Assembly: GCA_017792365.1 (NCBI GenBank)
Contig: CP051229.1
Coordinates: 992,001-1,056,000, forward strand
DNA: 64,000 nt
DNA from: Hyphomonas sp.
Lineage (GTDB): Bacteria; Pseudomonadota; Alphaproteobacteria; Caulobacterales; Hyphomonadaceae
Direction: 5' to 3'
Below, one piece after another: positions 46,979-58,255 of the stretch; within the stretch, counting starts at the first letter, position 1, and every line of letters starts with the position of its first letter. Below the pieces are notes generated by a model. The model was given only the letters and a program-made list of their open reading frames with translations. It ran no database searches and was not told where the DNA came from. The translations under genes and the position numbers were made by a program.

Positions 46979-48573
46979 TCACGATCTCAGCGGAATCCAC
47001 TTCGGACGCGCGCCCTTCAGCCACATCGAGACGAACCAGCGCGTCAGCACCACCGCCGTGAAGATCGACGTGATAACGCCGAACGACAGCGTCACGGCAA
47101 AGCCGCGCACCGGCCCGGAGCCGATCGCATACAGGATAATCGTGGCCAGCAGCGTCGTGATGTTGGCGTCCAGAATGGTCGACATCGCCTGCTTGGCCCG
47201 TTTCCACGGACGACATCGGCGAACGGCCATTGCGCTTTTCCTCGCGGATCCGCTCGAACACCAGCACGTTGGCGTCCACCGCCATACCGACTGTCAGAAG
47301 GATGCCGCCAATGCCCGGCAGGGTCAGCGTGGCGCCCAAGGCCGACAGGATGCCGATCAGCAGCGTGATGTTCACCGCCAGCGCGGTCACCGCGAAAATG
47401 CCGAGAAGACCGTAATAGAACATCATGAAACAGGCGACGAGCCCGAGACCCACAAGCGATGCCGTCACGCCGCTGCGGATCGAATCCTCTCCAAGGCCCG
47501 CGCCCACCAGCCGCTGCTCAACCACGCGCAGCTTCGCCGGCAGCGCGCCAGACCGCAGCACAATGGCCAGGTTTTCCGCCTCCTGAGGCGTGAAATTGCC
47601 GGTGATCCGCCCGGCCCCGCCCGTGATCGGCTCGTTGATCCGCGGCGCCGAGATGATCACGTCATCCAGCACGATGGCGAACAATTCGCCCCGGTTCTGC
47701 GTGGTCGTGTCGCCAAACCGCTGGGCGCCCGCCGGCCGCAGCGTGAAGGAGATCGCCGGCCGGTTGCGCTCGTCGTAGATCTGGTCCGCACCGGAAAGGT
47801 CGCCGCCTGTAATGATGGGGTCGGAAAAGACCACCTGTGTCGCGCCGCCCAGTTCCTCGCTCGGCAGCGCGCGGCGACCGCGAATTTCCTCACCTTCCGG
47901 GAAATCGGCCGGGTTCGCCTCGCGGTCCACCATGTTGAAGGTCAGAACGCCCGCCTGCGTCAGCAGGTCGATCAGTGGCGCTGGTCCGCCAACCCCGGCA
48001 CCTCGACCAGAATCCGGTTGTCGCCCTGCTTCTGGATGCTCGGCTCCAGCGTACCGGTCGCGTCAACCCGCCGCCGCACACCCTCGATCGAATTCTCCAG
48101 CGCATCGACCTGGATGCGGTTGAACGCCTCAGCCGTGAGGCTGACCGCGATCTCGTTGCTGCCGCGCTGGTTGAGGCTCAACGAGTTCGGCACGCCGATC
48201 GAGCCAAGCGGAGGCGCGCCCACTTCCGGATACGGCGCATGGCTTCGTCCATGTCCGCCGCATCGGTCAGCTGCACGATCACCGCATCGCCGGCCTCGTT
48301 CACCTCGCGCCGGGCGCCCACCCGGGGCCGGTCCAGCAGGGTGTCGCGGATATCGCGCGAAATCTCGCGCATCCGGTTGGTCCGCAGCTCTTCAGGATCA
48401 ACCTCGAGCAGGATCGACGCCCCGCCCCGAAGGTCGAGGCCCAGGTTCATCGGATTACCCGGATGCCAGCCCCGCTGGTCCTCGGACAGGACGTTCGGCA
48501 GCGCAAAAAAGCCGCCGATCACCACCGCCAGCATGATCAGGGTGATTTTCCGGGGCGCGAAACGCAGAAGCAT
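46979..48573 (-). CDS. secD: Protein translocase subunit SecD, three indels
   Basis: Start MLLRFAPRKITLIMLAVVIGGFFALPNVL, then NLGLDLRGGASILLEVD. Frame breaks occur near 48225 (after MRRIR), 47978 (VEVPGLADP, a C lost) and 47205 (after SVETG, two bases lost). Joined frames give the P1 domain, AVVFERIREEKRNG-type motif (VGMAVDANVLVFERIREEKR) and the last helices with ILDANITTLLATIILYAIGSGPVRGFAVTLSFG, ending at 46979. Repaired length about 532. SecD uses proton motive force to finish export. No secF follows; the next gene is secE. Confidence 0.9.
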
Positions 48574-48579
48574 GACGGA

Positions 48580-48936
48580 CTACGCGCTTTCCTTGGCGTC
48601 ATTGGCCGGCGGCGGCGGCCCGGGATTGCGAACGTCCATGATCGCCGAGCGCAGGAAGCGCAGCTTGCCGCCCTCGCCCGTATCCAGCGTCACTTCGTCA
48701 TCGGACAGCTTGGAGATCTTGCCGATAATGCCGCCAGAAGTTGCAACCATGTCGCCCTTCTTCAGCGCGCCCAGCATCTCGCGGTGCTTCTTCTGGCGCT
48801 GCTGCTGCGGACGGATCAGCAGGAAGTAGAAGATCGCGATCATCGCAATCGGCAGCATCAGCGTGGAGAGCAGGCTGCCGCCCGCTCCGGCCGCATCGCC
48901 CCCCGCCTGCTGGAAAATCATCTGGGTCAGCAGCAT
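48580..48936 (-). CDS. yajC: Preprotein translocase accessory subunit YajC
   Basis: 118 residues: one N-terminal membrane segment (STLMLPIAMIAIFYFLLIRPQ), then QQQRQKKHREMLGALKKGDMVATSGGIIGKI. Forms the SecDF-YajC complex. 6 bases before secD; a Pro/Gly tail ends the protein. Confidence 0.95.
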   Translation of the reverse strand: MLLTQMIFQQAGGDAAGAGGSLLSTLMLPIAMIAIFYFLLIRPQQQRQKKHREMLGALKKGDMVATSGGIIGKISKLSDDEVTLDTGEGGKLRFLRSAIMDVRNPGPPPPANDAKESA

Positions 48937-49055
48937 GTCCGCTCCGTCCTAAACAGGAAGTCCGCCCGCGAATCCGGTTTCCGGGCCCAAGAGCGCCGGA
49001 CTATAGCCAGCGTCATTGTGTTTGCAATTGCGCCAAATTTGCCCGTCGCGCCGGT

Positions 49056-50118
49056 CTAGCCGGGCATCATCGGCCCGGGATCTACCGGATCGCCGTCCTT
49101 GCGCAACTGGAAGTGAAGCTGCGGCGTGGTCACCTTTCCGCTAGCGCCAACCCGCGCCAGCGCCTCGCCCTGCGCCACCATCTGCCCGGTCTTCACCAGC
49201 GCTTCTTGCGCATGCGCATAGGCCGTGATCCAGCCTCCCGGATGCGCCACCAGCACCAGAAGGCCCAGCCCCTCGACCTCCTCGTCGACGTAGATCACCT
49301 CGCCAGCCGCCGCCGCGCCGATCGGCGCCCCGCGCGCAGCCTCGATGTTGACGCCGTCATTGCGCAGTCCGGAGGCGCCGGCCCCGTAGTCCGAAATGAT
49401 CTTGCCCTCGACCGGCCAGATGAAATCCTTCACCGCCGGACCGTTCACAGCCAGCCGCGGCTGGTTCGCTCGCGCCGCGCGCTCCGCCGCCGTCTCAGCA
49501 GGCCGCGCACGCGCCGCAGGCCGCACCGCCACTCGCACCTTGCCGCCATCCTTGGCCCCCGGCGGCAGCAGCAGCTCGTCGCCCGGATAGACCACCCATG
49601 GCCGCTCCAACCCGTTCATCACCGCCAGCGAGCGCGTGTCGACGGAAAACCGCAACGCCGCCGAAAACAGCGTCTCCCCCTGCTCGACGCGATGAACGTT
49701 CTCCGGCGGCAGCATGATCACCTGCCCCACCTCGAGGTCATTCGGCGACGACAACCGGTTCGCGGCGATCAGCGACTGCACGTCCACGCCATACTGGCTC
49801 GCATACTTCGACAGGCTGTCGCCGCGCTGGACGATGATCCGTCGCGAACTTTCCGGCGCACGTCGCACCTGCCGCGCCCCGCCCGGTCGTCCGCGCGTCT
49901 CCGGTTGCAGCGCCGCGGCTTCCTGCACCGCCGGCGAACTCGAAACGGCCGCAGCATCCCGCACCCAGTCACGATGGGCGCCGAGCCCCGCCCCCGGCGA
50001 CACAACCGCCCCCGCCCCGCGATAGTCGATCTCAGGCGCACGCCGCGCGCATTGCCGCGCACGCAGCCGACAGCAGCGCCAGCGCGCCAATCATCCATTT
50101 CGCGTTCAGCACCCGCAT
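49056..50118 (-). CDS. LysM + M23 peptidase lipoprotein (NlpD/EnvC-like), frame broken once
   Basis: The ATG at 50118 gives a lipoprotein-like signal (MRVLNAKWMIGALALLSAAC) that stops after 28 codons; one indel near 50050 joins it to the frame carrying APEIDYRGAGAVVSPGAG. Then two LysM repeats (IIVQRGDSLSKYASQYGVDVQSL and HRVEQGETLFSAALRF) and a C-terminal M23 domain (FIWPVEGKIISDYG, AHPGGWITAYAH, QLHFQLRKDG). The first zinc-binding His of the usual HxG pattern is not evident (NDGVNIEA), so it may be an inactive amidase activator. Follows pcm, as in other alphaproteobacteria. Confidence 0.85.
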
Positions 50119-50224
50119 GGCCCGAATCACCCGACTCAATCGGTGGAAATGGATCACGATTCACAGCGCACCCGAACCGCCCCAACCTCCCGGCCCGCCA
50201 GTTTCGGTCAATCCATCAACAACT

Positions 50225-50312
50225 GTCATTCCGGCCGAACCCCGGACTTGATCCGGGGGGAAGAGCCGGAACCCAACCGCTCGAATATGAGCGGGACTGA
50301 AATCCGGGATCG
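50225..50312. repeat. REP-like intergenic palindromic repeat, copy 2
   Basis: Opens TCATTCCGGCCG, contains the hairpin CCCCGGACTTGATCCGGGG (50240-50258) and GAGCCGGAACCCAACC. Lies in the 195-base gap between pcm and the M23 gene. Confidence 0.75.
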
Positions 50313-50313
50313 C

Positions 50314-50964
50314 CTACAATTCCTTGGCCACCCCAGTCTCGATCGGCGTGAACTCCGTCGGAAAAAGCTCGGTTTCGACCAGCCCGCCCGTCTCGCCGCG
50401 CACGAATTTCACCATCCGCTGCGCCGGCCCCTCCCCGCGCGCCGCCAGCAACGCGCCGCCCGCCGTCAGTTGCTCCAGCAACGCCGGCGGCGGCTCCTCG
50501 ATCACCGACGTCACCACGATGCGGTCGAACGGCGCCGCATCCGGCCATCCCTCAAGCCCATCGCCAAACTTCACATCGACCTGCGACAGCCCCAGCGTAT
50601 CCAGCGCGCGCTGCGCCCGCTCGACAATCGTCCGATACCGGTCAATCGAATAGACGCTCCGCGCCAGCTTCCCCGCAATCGCGGCGAGATAGCCGGAGCC
50701 CGTACCGACCTCCAGCACCTTCATCTCGCGCGACAGGTTCATCGCCTGCACGATCTGCGCGACGGTCACGGGGCGCGTCTGCGTCTGCCCGCATTCGATC
50801 GGCAGCTCGATATTATCCCAAGACCACTTGCGATGCTGGGACGCCACGAACGGCTCGCGATTGGTCTTCTCGAAGGTCTCGGCGAGACGCTTGTCCATCA
50901 CCCCGACCGAGCGCAATGCAAGCACCAGCTTCGCGGCGCCATACCGGGACGACGGCTCGTCCAT
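50314..50964 (-). CDS. pcm: Protein-L-isoaspartate O-methyltransferase
   Basis: 216 residues. Rossmann SAM-binding motif MKVLEVGTGSGYLAAIAGKLA, preceded by IECGQTQTRPVTVAQIVQAMN, and FDRIVVTSVIEEPPPALLEQL. Repairs isoaspartyl residues in aged proteins. Starts 13 bases past the repaired surE stop; surE-pcm pairing is conserved across proteobacteria. Confidence 0.95.
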   Translation of the reverse strand: MDEPSSRYGAAKLVLALRSVGVMDKRLAETFEKTNREPFVASQHRKWSWDNIELPIECGQTQTRPVTVAQIVQAMNLSREMKVLEVGTGSGYLAAIAGKLARSVYSIDRYRTIVERAQRALDTLGLSQVDVKFGDGLEGWPDAAPFDRIVVTSVIEEPPPALLEQLTAGGALLAARGEGPAQRMVKFVRGETGGLVETELFPTEFTPIETGVAKEL

Positions 50965-50976
50965 GCGCTTCAGCCT

Positions 50977-51745
50977 CTAATCGCCAACCTTGAACGACGT
51001 TGCGAGTTCATCACGGAATTTGTGGTGCGTCATGTCGATATGCAGCGGCGTCACCGAGATCGCCCTCATAGATCGCACGCAGGTCCGTGCCCTCCGGCGG
51101 CTGCGACAGCTGACCGGAATAGCCGATCCAGAAATAATCCGTCCCGCGCAGGTCCTGGCGCTTGTCGAGATGGTTGAGGTGCTGGTCCCGGAACCCCTGC
51201 CGCGTCACCTCGATGCCCGAAACATCTTCCGGAAGCCGGTCAGGGAAATTCACGTTGATCACGACATTCTTCGGCCAGCCCGCCTCTAGCAATCCCTTCA
51301 GCACCCGCGGGCCCCACGTGCGCGCGGTGTCCCACGGGATCGGCTGCCCGCGCCGGAAGTTTCGGCCCTGCGAAAACGCGATCGACGGGATGCCCAGATG
51401 CATGCCCTCGATCGCCGCCGCCACCGTCCCCGACTGCGACGTATCCTCCGCGATGTTCTGCCCGCGGTTCACGCCCGACAGCACGAGGTCCGGCGGATTG
51501 TCCTTCATGATGTCGAGCACGCCCAGCAGCACCGCATCGGAAGGCGTGCCGGCCACCGCAAACCGCTTCTCCCCCTCTTCGCGCACCCGCACCGGCGCAT
51601 TCAGCGTGATCGCCCGCGCTTGCCCGGACTGCTCTTCCTGCGGCGCGGCGATCCACACATCGTCCGTCACCGACCGCGCAATCTCCTCCAGCACCGCCAG
51701 CCCCGGCGCAAATACGCCATCATCGTTTGAGAGCAGGATACGCAT
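50977..51745 (-). CDS. surE: 5'/3'-nucleotidase SurE, frame broken near 51058
   Basis: MRILLSNDDGVFAPGL carries the metal-binding Asp pair; SGVNRGQNIAED and VAGTPSDAV are the other active-site segments. After AIYEG at about 51060 two bases are missing; the restored frame gives ISVTPLHIDMTHHKFRDELAT and ends at 50977, total about 256 residues, the family norm. Without repair the frame stops at 51011 after unrelated residues. Confidence 0.93.
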
Positions 51746-51846
51746 ATCGGGAACTCCGTGGCCGGGCGTCCTGTGCGGCTAGTCCCCCACGGGTCCAAAC
51801 GCAAGTGAAAGCCCTACCATGATGTGACCACGCTCGCCGCCACGCG

Positions 51847-52995
51847 TCATCCGATCAGGAAGCTCACCTTGTAGGTGTAGTTGTTGAACTCAACCCGGCA
51901 CTGTCGCAGGTCAGCGTCCCGATCCGGCCGATAGGTCCAGCTCCGCGCCGTCTCGACCACCGTTTCAGCAAACCCCTCGAGCGGCACAGACGCCAGCAAT
52001 TCGGTGTTGATCACCTTGCCGCGCTCATCCGTTTCGATCCGCACCAGCACCGACCCAACCAGCCCCGAAAACGCGCGGCTGGACGGATACGTCATCCTCT
52101 TGCCCTTGAACTCGCCGGGACACACCGGAAACGCCGCCAGCTCCGGCCTCGTTTCGACGTATGGAACGCTGGGATGCACAAGCCGGCGCGCCTCCACCTT
52201 TGTCGAGATCAGCGAGTCGATCTGCGCATAGTCCGACGTGAGATAGGCCTCCATCGAATAGGCCCACGCCTCCGCCTGCCACTTCAACGGCCACAACTGC
52301 GACCGCATCCTTCCTTCGGTATCCGCATCGATATCCGCCGCGATTGCGTCATGAACATCCGCCATCGCGTCATAGGTCTCGTTCCGCGATTTCGTCAGCC
52401 GGTCCTTCTTGTAGAGAAAGTCCGCTGCCGCGCCGATCATTTGCGCGCGTCGCATGCGCGGGATCAGCCCATCTGAATCGCGCCCCATCAACTCGACAGC
52501 GAGCCCGGCGCTCTCGATCACCCGCTCCCAGTCGCCCGTAACCCAGTCGCCGCTATACAGCGCCTCCGCGCCAGCCGCGGTGATCAGATCGACGCCCTCG
52601 ATCTCCGCGCGTTGCCGCAACGATACCGCCAGCCCGTCCCGCATCTCGGCGCTGCCGCTCAGCTTGTATTCCGCCGCCCACAACAGAACGGCCGATGTCA
52701 GGGGAAAATCATCCGGCTTGGGCAGGTGCGCGCCCTGATCGGCGAGAAAGCGCGCAAAGTCGCGCGCCGCCTCGTAATTGCCGGCAAGCATCGACACGAA
52801 CCCGAACTCACGCGCCATGAGAGCCGTGTCCGGGTGCGTCTTGTCCCAGCTCTCCCACGTATCGACGGCCTCAGCGGACGCCGCCTGAATGTCGCCGCGC
52901 CGCATCGCATCATTGAATTCCGGAATGCCTGCACTGGCGCCAAAAGCCAGCCCGGCGGCGCACGCCGCAACGCACAGAATTTTCTGGATCATCAT
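51847..52995 (-). CDS. Secreted protein with TonB C-terminal-like domain
   Basis: 382 residues; ATG 52995 preferred because GGGGGG lies just before it. Signal peptide MIQKILCVAACAAGLAFGASA, a helical TPR-like middle (FVSMLAGNYEAARDFARFLADQGA and AGLAVELM repeats), and a C-terminal TonB fold (FSGLVGSVLVRIETDERGKVINTELLASVPLEGFAETVVETARSWTYRP). No ExbBD genes nearby. Similar tetratricopeptide + TonB_C proteins are frequent in Hyphomonadaceae-like genomes; function unknown. Confidence 0.75.
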   Translation of the reverse strand: MMIQKILCVAACAAGLAFGASAGIPEFNDAMRRGDIQAASAEAVDTWESWDKTHPDTALMAREFGFVSMLAGNYEAARDFARFLADQGAHLPKPDDFPLTSAVLLWAAEYKLSGSAEMRDGLAVSLRQRAEIEGVDLITAAGAEALYSGDWVTGDWERVIESAGLAVELMGRDSDGLIPRMRRAQMIGAAADFLYKKDRLTKSRNETYDAMADVHDAIAADIDADTEGRMRSQLWPLKWQAEAWAYSMEAYLTSDYAQIDSLISTKVEARRLVHPSVPYVETRPELAAFPVCPGEFKGKRMTYPSSRAFSGLVGSVLVRIETDERGKVINTELLASVPLEGFAETVVETARSWTYRPDRDADLRQCRVEFNNYTYKVSFLIG

Positions 52996-53167
52996 TCCCC
53001 CCAACCTGACCCGCCGTCAGCGACGCGCCCCTGCGAACACTAGAGCCCGATCCTCCACGCAAGCGCCCGCCGGATCAATTCTCCCACGACCGCGCCCAGC
53101 CATCATCCTCACCCTTGCCGGAACCGCATCATCCGCCCAACGTTCCCTCTTCGTAAAGGGGAACGGT

Positions 53168-54277
53168 ATGCGCCTCATCGAAATCACCTTCCCCGAGGAT
53201 TACGGGGACGAGGTCCGCGACGCGCTGAAGGAGTGCGACGCCGATTTCAGCCGTATGGGCGCCTCACAGCGCGACGGCATGTGCTCGGCCCAGGTCTTCT
53301 ACACCTCCGGCAGCGCCCAGGACCTCGTCGACCGCTTCCAGGACATGTTCGAAAACGAGGATGACTGGCGCCTGCTGGTCTATCCGATCGAAGCCACCGC
53401 CCCCAAGCCCGACGCCGACGAGGCCGCCGGCCCCGAGGAAAAGAACAACGAGCGCGCCCTGCGCGAGGAAATCTACGACGACGTCGCCGACGGCGCCGGC
53501 TTCAGCTCCAACTTCCTCGTTCTTACCCTCGCCTCCACCATCGTGGCCGCCATCGGCCTCAACTCCGACAACGTGCCCGCCGTCATCGGCGCCATGGTGA
53601 TCGCGCCCCTGCTCGGTCCCATTCTCGCCTTCTCGCTCGGCACCACGCTCGGCGACGTGAAGCTCATCTCCAAGGCAGGCCGCAACGCCATCATCGGCAT
53701 GGGCATCGGCATGGCGGGCGCAGCGATCATCGGCCTCTTCATGGACCTCAACCTCGAAAGCGACGAACTCACCAGCCGCATCGTCGTCGGCCTCGACAGC
53801 GTCGCGCTCGCCCTCGCCGCCGGCGCCGCCGCAGCGCTCTCCGTGGTCGCTGGCGTCTCCGCGGCCCTCGTCGGCGTTATGGTCGCAGCCGCGCTCCTGC
53901 CGCCCGCCGCGGCCGCCGGCCTGTTCATGGGCGCAGGCGAGTTCACCTTCGCCGCGCGCTCGCTGCTGCTGCTTGCGGTCAACATCATCTGCGTGATGCT
54001 GGCCGCGCAGGGCGTCTATTTCTGGAAACAGGTCCGCCCGCGCACCTGGCTGGAAAAGCGCTCAGCCGCCAAGGCCATCCGCATCAACCTCATCGTCCTC
54101 GGCGCGCTCCTCGCCGCCGCCATCGCAATCATCGTCTTCGCCCCGACCGAAGTCATCCCCGACAACATCCTCGGCGACGCCGTCGACGAAGTCACCGGCG
54201 GCGCCCAACGCGCCAGCGAAGGAGAAGGCGCAGGACAAGACGCAGGACAGGGCGAAGGACAGCGCGAAGACAACTAG
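53168..54277 (+). CDS. DUF389 integral membrane protein
   Basis: 369 residues from ATG 53168 (MRLIEITFPEDYGDEV); the frame extends upstream into the intergenic region. An N-terminal ~90-residue soluble domain is followed by six membrane segments with VIGAMVIAPLLGPILAFSLGTTLGD, the DUF389 hallmark. The C-terminal tail is Gly/Gln/Glu-rich (EGEGAGQDAGQGEGQ). Function of the family is not known. Divergent from the TonB-C gene; the 172 bases between them should hold both promoters. Confidence 0.85.
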   Translation: MRLIEITFPEDYGDEVRDALKECDADFSRMGASQRDGMCSAQVFYTSGSAQDLVDRFQDMFENEDDWRLLVYPIEATAPKPDADEAAGPEEKNNERALREEIYDDVADGAGFSSNFLVLTLASTIVAAIGLNSDNVPAVIGAMVIAPLLGPILAFSLGTTLGDVKLISKAGRNAIIGMGIGMAGAAIIGLFMDLNLESDELTSRIVVGLDSVALALAAGAAAALSVVAGVSAALVGVMVAAALLPPAAAAGLFMGAGEFTFAARSLLLLAVNIICVMLAAQGVYFWKQVRPRTWLEKRSAAKAIRINLIVLGALLAAAIAIIVFAPTEVIPDNILGDAVDEVTGGAQRASEGEGAGQDAGQGEGQREDN

Positions 54278-54330
54278 CTAGGCGACCAGCCCGACCTCAA
54301 CAGCGCAATCACCCACGATACTCACACACG

Positions 54331-54452
54331 TCATTCCGGGCGGAGGCGCTTCAGCGCCGCAGACCCGGAACCCAGCGCACGGTTCATCTCACCGCCGGCG
54401 CGCAATGCAATCGACTGGGTTCCGGGTCTGCGCTTCGCTTCGCCCGGAATGA
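54331..54452. repeat. REP-like intergenic palindromic repeat, copy 3 (most complete)
   Basis: Outer arms TCATTCCGGGCG (54331-54342) and CGCCCGGAATGA (54441-54452) are perfect inverted copies. Inner arms GCAGACCCGGAACCCAG (54359-54375) and CTGGGTTCCGGGTCTGC (54415-54431) are a perfect 17-bp inverted pair. Sits between the convergent DUF389 and serS genes, where it may also act as a bidirectional terminator. Confidence 0.85.
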
Positions 54453-54468
54453 CCCAATCGCGCACCCC

Positions 54469-55986
<1,518 letters not shown>

Positions 55987-56128
55987 GGAAAGCCTCAAGT
56001 CTGAACCGCGCCCGCTCTAGCACATCCCTGCGACAGGACGACCCCCAACATTTGTCCTGGATCAACCCGCAGCGGCCGGGAAGGCGCTTCTATCAAGAGA
56101 TAAAACGTCAGACCAAGGAGACACCCAA

Positions 56129-56608
56129 ATGAAGACTCCCCGCTTCCTTTCCAACACCGTCCTCGCCGCAGCACTCGGCGCACTCCCCTTGGCCGCCGGC
56201 TGCGTCTCGCTCGGCGCCAGCCCAGCCTACGCCCAGGAAACCGCAGAGCAGCAGAACATCGTCGTCCACATCGGCGATTTCACCAACGATCTCCACTCCA
56301 CCTTCATGGGCCTCTCGCTGGCGACAAACCTCCAGAATGCGGGCGCGAACGTCACCGTCTTCCTCGACCGGGAGGGCGTCCGCCTCGCAGATTCAGGCGA
56401 ACGCGGCGACCTCACCTGGGGCGACAGCGGCGGCGTCTCCGAAGCTTTCAGCGGCTTCAGCGCCGCCGGCGGCGAGATCCTCCTGTGCCCGCATTGCGCA
56501 GAACTGGCTGGCATGTCCGAAGGCGATACCCGCCGCGGCTCCCGCATGGCGACACAGGATGAAGTCGTCGCCCTGTTCCTCGAGGCCGACAAGGTGATCG
56601 ATTTCTGA
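56129..56608 (+). CDS. DsrE-family-like lipoprotein with CPHC motif
   Basis: 159 residues. Signal MKTPRFLSNTVLAAALGALP with LAAGC lipobox (Cys25); an AYAQE site is an alternative cleavage. Body: NIVVHIGDFTNDLHSTFMGLSLATNLQNAGANVTVFLDREGVRLAD resembles the DsrE/DsrF alpha/beta fold, and C120-P-H-C123 occupies the place of the reactive Cys in periplasmic DsrE-like proteins. Probably a periplasmic thiol or sulfur-relay protein; partner not seen. Divergent from serS. Confidence 0.72.
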   Translation: MKTPRFLSNTVLAAALGALPLAAGCVSLGASPAYAQETAEQQNIVVHIGDFTNDLHSTFMGLSLATNLQNAGANVTVFLDREGVRLADSGERGDLTWGDSGGVSEAFSGFSAAGGEILLCPHCAELAGMSEGDTRRGSRMATQDEVVALFLEADKVIDF

Positions 56609-56724
56609 CGGCTGCCGACAGACTGTCTCGCGACGCTCGTCCTCACCCTCTCAACGTCGCGGGATCCAGACCCGGCCGGTTCGTTTCATCCCCCGAAACG
56701 GGCCGGCCGCGGTTTGCTGGCGCC

Positions 56725-57600
56725 TTAGACGCCTTCCGCCTCTTCCTCCGCATCGCGCTTCTTGCGCCCGCGTTCGATCAGCCAGACGGCGAGGATCGAC
56801 AATTCGTAGAGCAGGTAGACCGGCACCGCGAGCACCGACTGCGAGAATACGTCCGGCGGCGTCATGAACATCGCAACCGCGAAGATTCCCACCATCGCGT
56901 ACTTGCGCCCCTTCCGCAGGCCCTCGGACGAGACGATCTCCGCCTTGCCCAGCAGCGCCAGCACCACAGGCAGCTGGAACGCCATGCCGAACGCCGTGAA
57001 CAGCGCGATCGCCAGCGAGTAGTATTCCGTCACCTTCGGCAGGTACGTCACTTCGGTCTCGCCGCCGGTAAACTGCGTCGAGAAGGCGAACCCCATCACC
57101 AGCGGCAACAGCACGTAATAGACAATCGATCCGCCGATCAGGAACAGGATCGGAATCGCCATCAGGTAGGGCGCAACCGCCCCGCGCTCGTTCTTGTAGA
57201 GCCCTGGCGCCACAAACGCGTAGACCTGCCAGGCTATGAACGGGAAGGCCCCCGCCAAGCCCAGCACGACGGCCACCTTCAGCCGCAGGATCAGGATTTC
57301 CAGCGGCGCCGTGAAATAGGCCCGCGTCGCCTCCTCCAGCGCAACAGCGGCGTCCTCGCCGCGCTCCGCCGCCAGCTTCACGGCGGCTTCCTTCGCCTCG
57401 CGTTCGAATGGCCCGAGGATGAACGTCAGGATCTGCTCGGAAAACACGAACGCCACCACGCCGCACACGACGATGGCGCCCAGCGCCCACATCAGCCGCG
57501 AGCGCAGCTCGATCAGGTGATCCATCAACGGCGCGCGTGAGGCCTCGATCTCGTCCTCGCCTTCGCGCTTGGGATCTGCCGCAACCGCCTTCGTCGTCAC
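56725..57600 (-). CDS. tatC: Twin-arginine translocase subunit TatC
   Basis: 291 residues, six membrane segments. MDHLIELRSRLMWALGAIVVCGVVAF, EILILRLKVAVVLGLAGAFPFIAWQVYAFVAPGLYKNE and FGMAFQLPVVL are the conserved signal-binding and helix regions. Receptor for folded Tat substrates. Start overlaps the tatB stop (ATGA). Confidence 0.97.
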   Translation of the reverse strand: MTTKAVAADPKREGEDEIEASRAPLMDHLIELRSRLMWALGAIVVCGVVAFVFSEQILTFILGPFEREAKEAAVKLAAERGEDAAVALEEATRAYFTAPLEILILRLKVAVVLGLAGAFPFIAWQVYAFVAPGLYKNERGAVAPYLMAIPILFLIGGSIVYYVLLPLVMGFAFSTQFTGGETEVTYLPKVTEYYSLAIALFTAFGMAFQLPVVLALLGKAEIVSSEGLRKGRKYAMVGIFAVAMFMTPPDVFSQSVLAVPVYLLYELSILAVWLIERGRKKRDAEEEAEGV

Positions 57601-58184
57601 GCCGGCGTATCCTGCTTGGTCTTGGAAACCTTGGCGGCGGTCTTCTCGTCAGCCGCCTTCGCAGCAACCTCGGCGGCCTCAGCATCCGCCCCGCCAATCC
57701 GGTTCTCTTCCGCAGGCTCGCCCGTTTCGCCAAGCGCCGCATCGGCGACCGGCGGAGCTTCCGCAGCCGTTGAGGTCTCCTCAGCCAGCGCATCGAGATC
57801 CAGCCCGCCAGCCGCAACGCCGGTTGTCGCGTTGACCTTCTCAGGCGCTTTCTCGGACTTGCCCTTGCCCATCTCGTTGGCCGTATCGCTCAGCGCATCC
57901 GACATCTCGCGCTGCATCTTGCGCGTTTCCTCGCCGACCTCCTTGTCGAGATCGGCCAGACCCGTCGTCTTCTTGAGATCGGCGACTTCCTTGCGCAGCT
58001 CTTCCAGCTCCGCCTGCCGTCCCAGCTCGTCAAAGCTCTGGCGGAACTCGAAGGCCAGCGAGCGCACCTTGCCAGTAAACTTGCCGAACTTGCGCATCAT
58101 CAACGGCAAATCCTTCGGCCCCACGACCACGAGGCCGAGGATCACCAGAAGCATCATCTCCGTAAGGCCGACGCCAGGCAGCAT
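57597..58184 (-). CDS. tatB: Twin-arginine translocase subunit TatB
   Basis: 195 residues. One N-terminal helix (GLTEMMLLVILGLVVVGPKDLPLMMRKFGKFTGKVRSL), amphipathic helix, and a long Ala/Glu-rich tail of low complexity. TatB-type VVGPKDLP instead of the TatA FGGGK-like motif. Lies between tatA and tatC. Confidence 0.95.
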   Translation of the reverse strand: MLPGVGLTEMMLLVILGLVVVGPKDLPLMMRKFGKFTGKVRSLAFEFRQSFDELGRQAELEELRKEVADLKKTTGLADLDKEVGEETRKMQREMSDALSDTANEMGKGKSEKAPEKVNATTGVAAGGLDLDALAEETSTAAEAPPVADAALGETGEPAEENRIGGADAEAAEVAAKAADEKTAAKVSKTKQDTPA

Positions 58185-58255
58185 CGCGATCAGGTTCCTT
58201 CATTCCGGCCCTCACGCGCTCCGCCGCGCAAGGCCCGCTTCGGCTGCGCGCCCCG

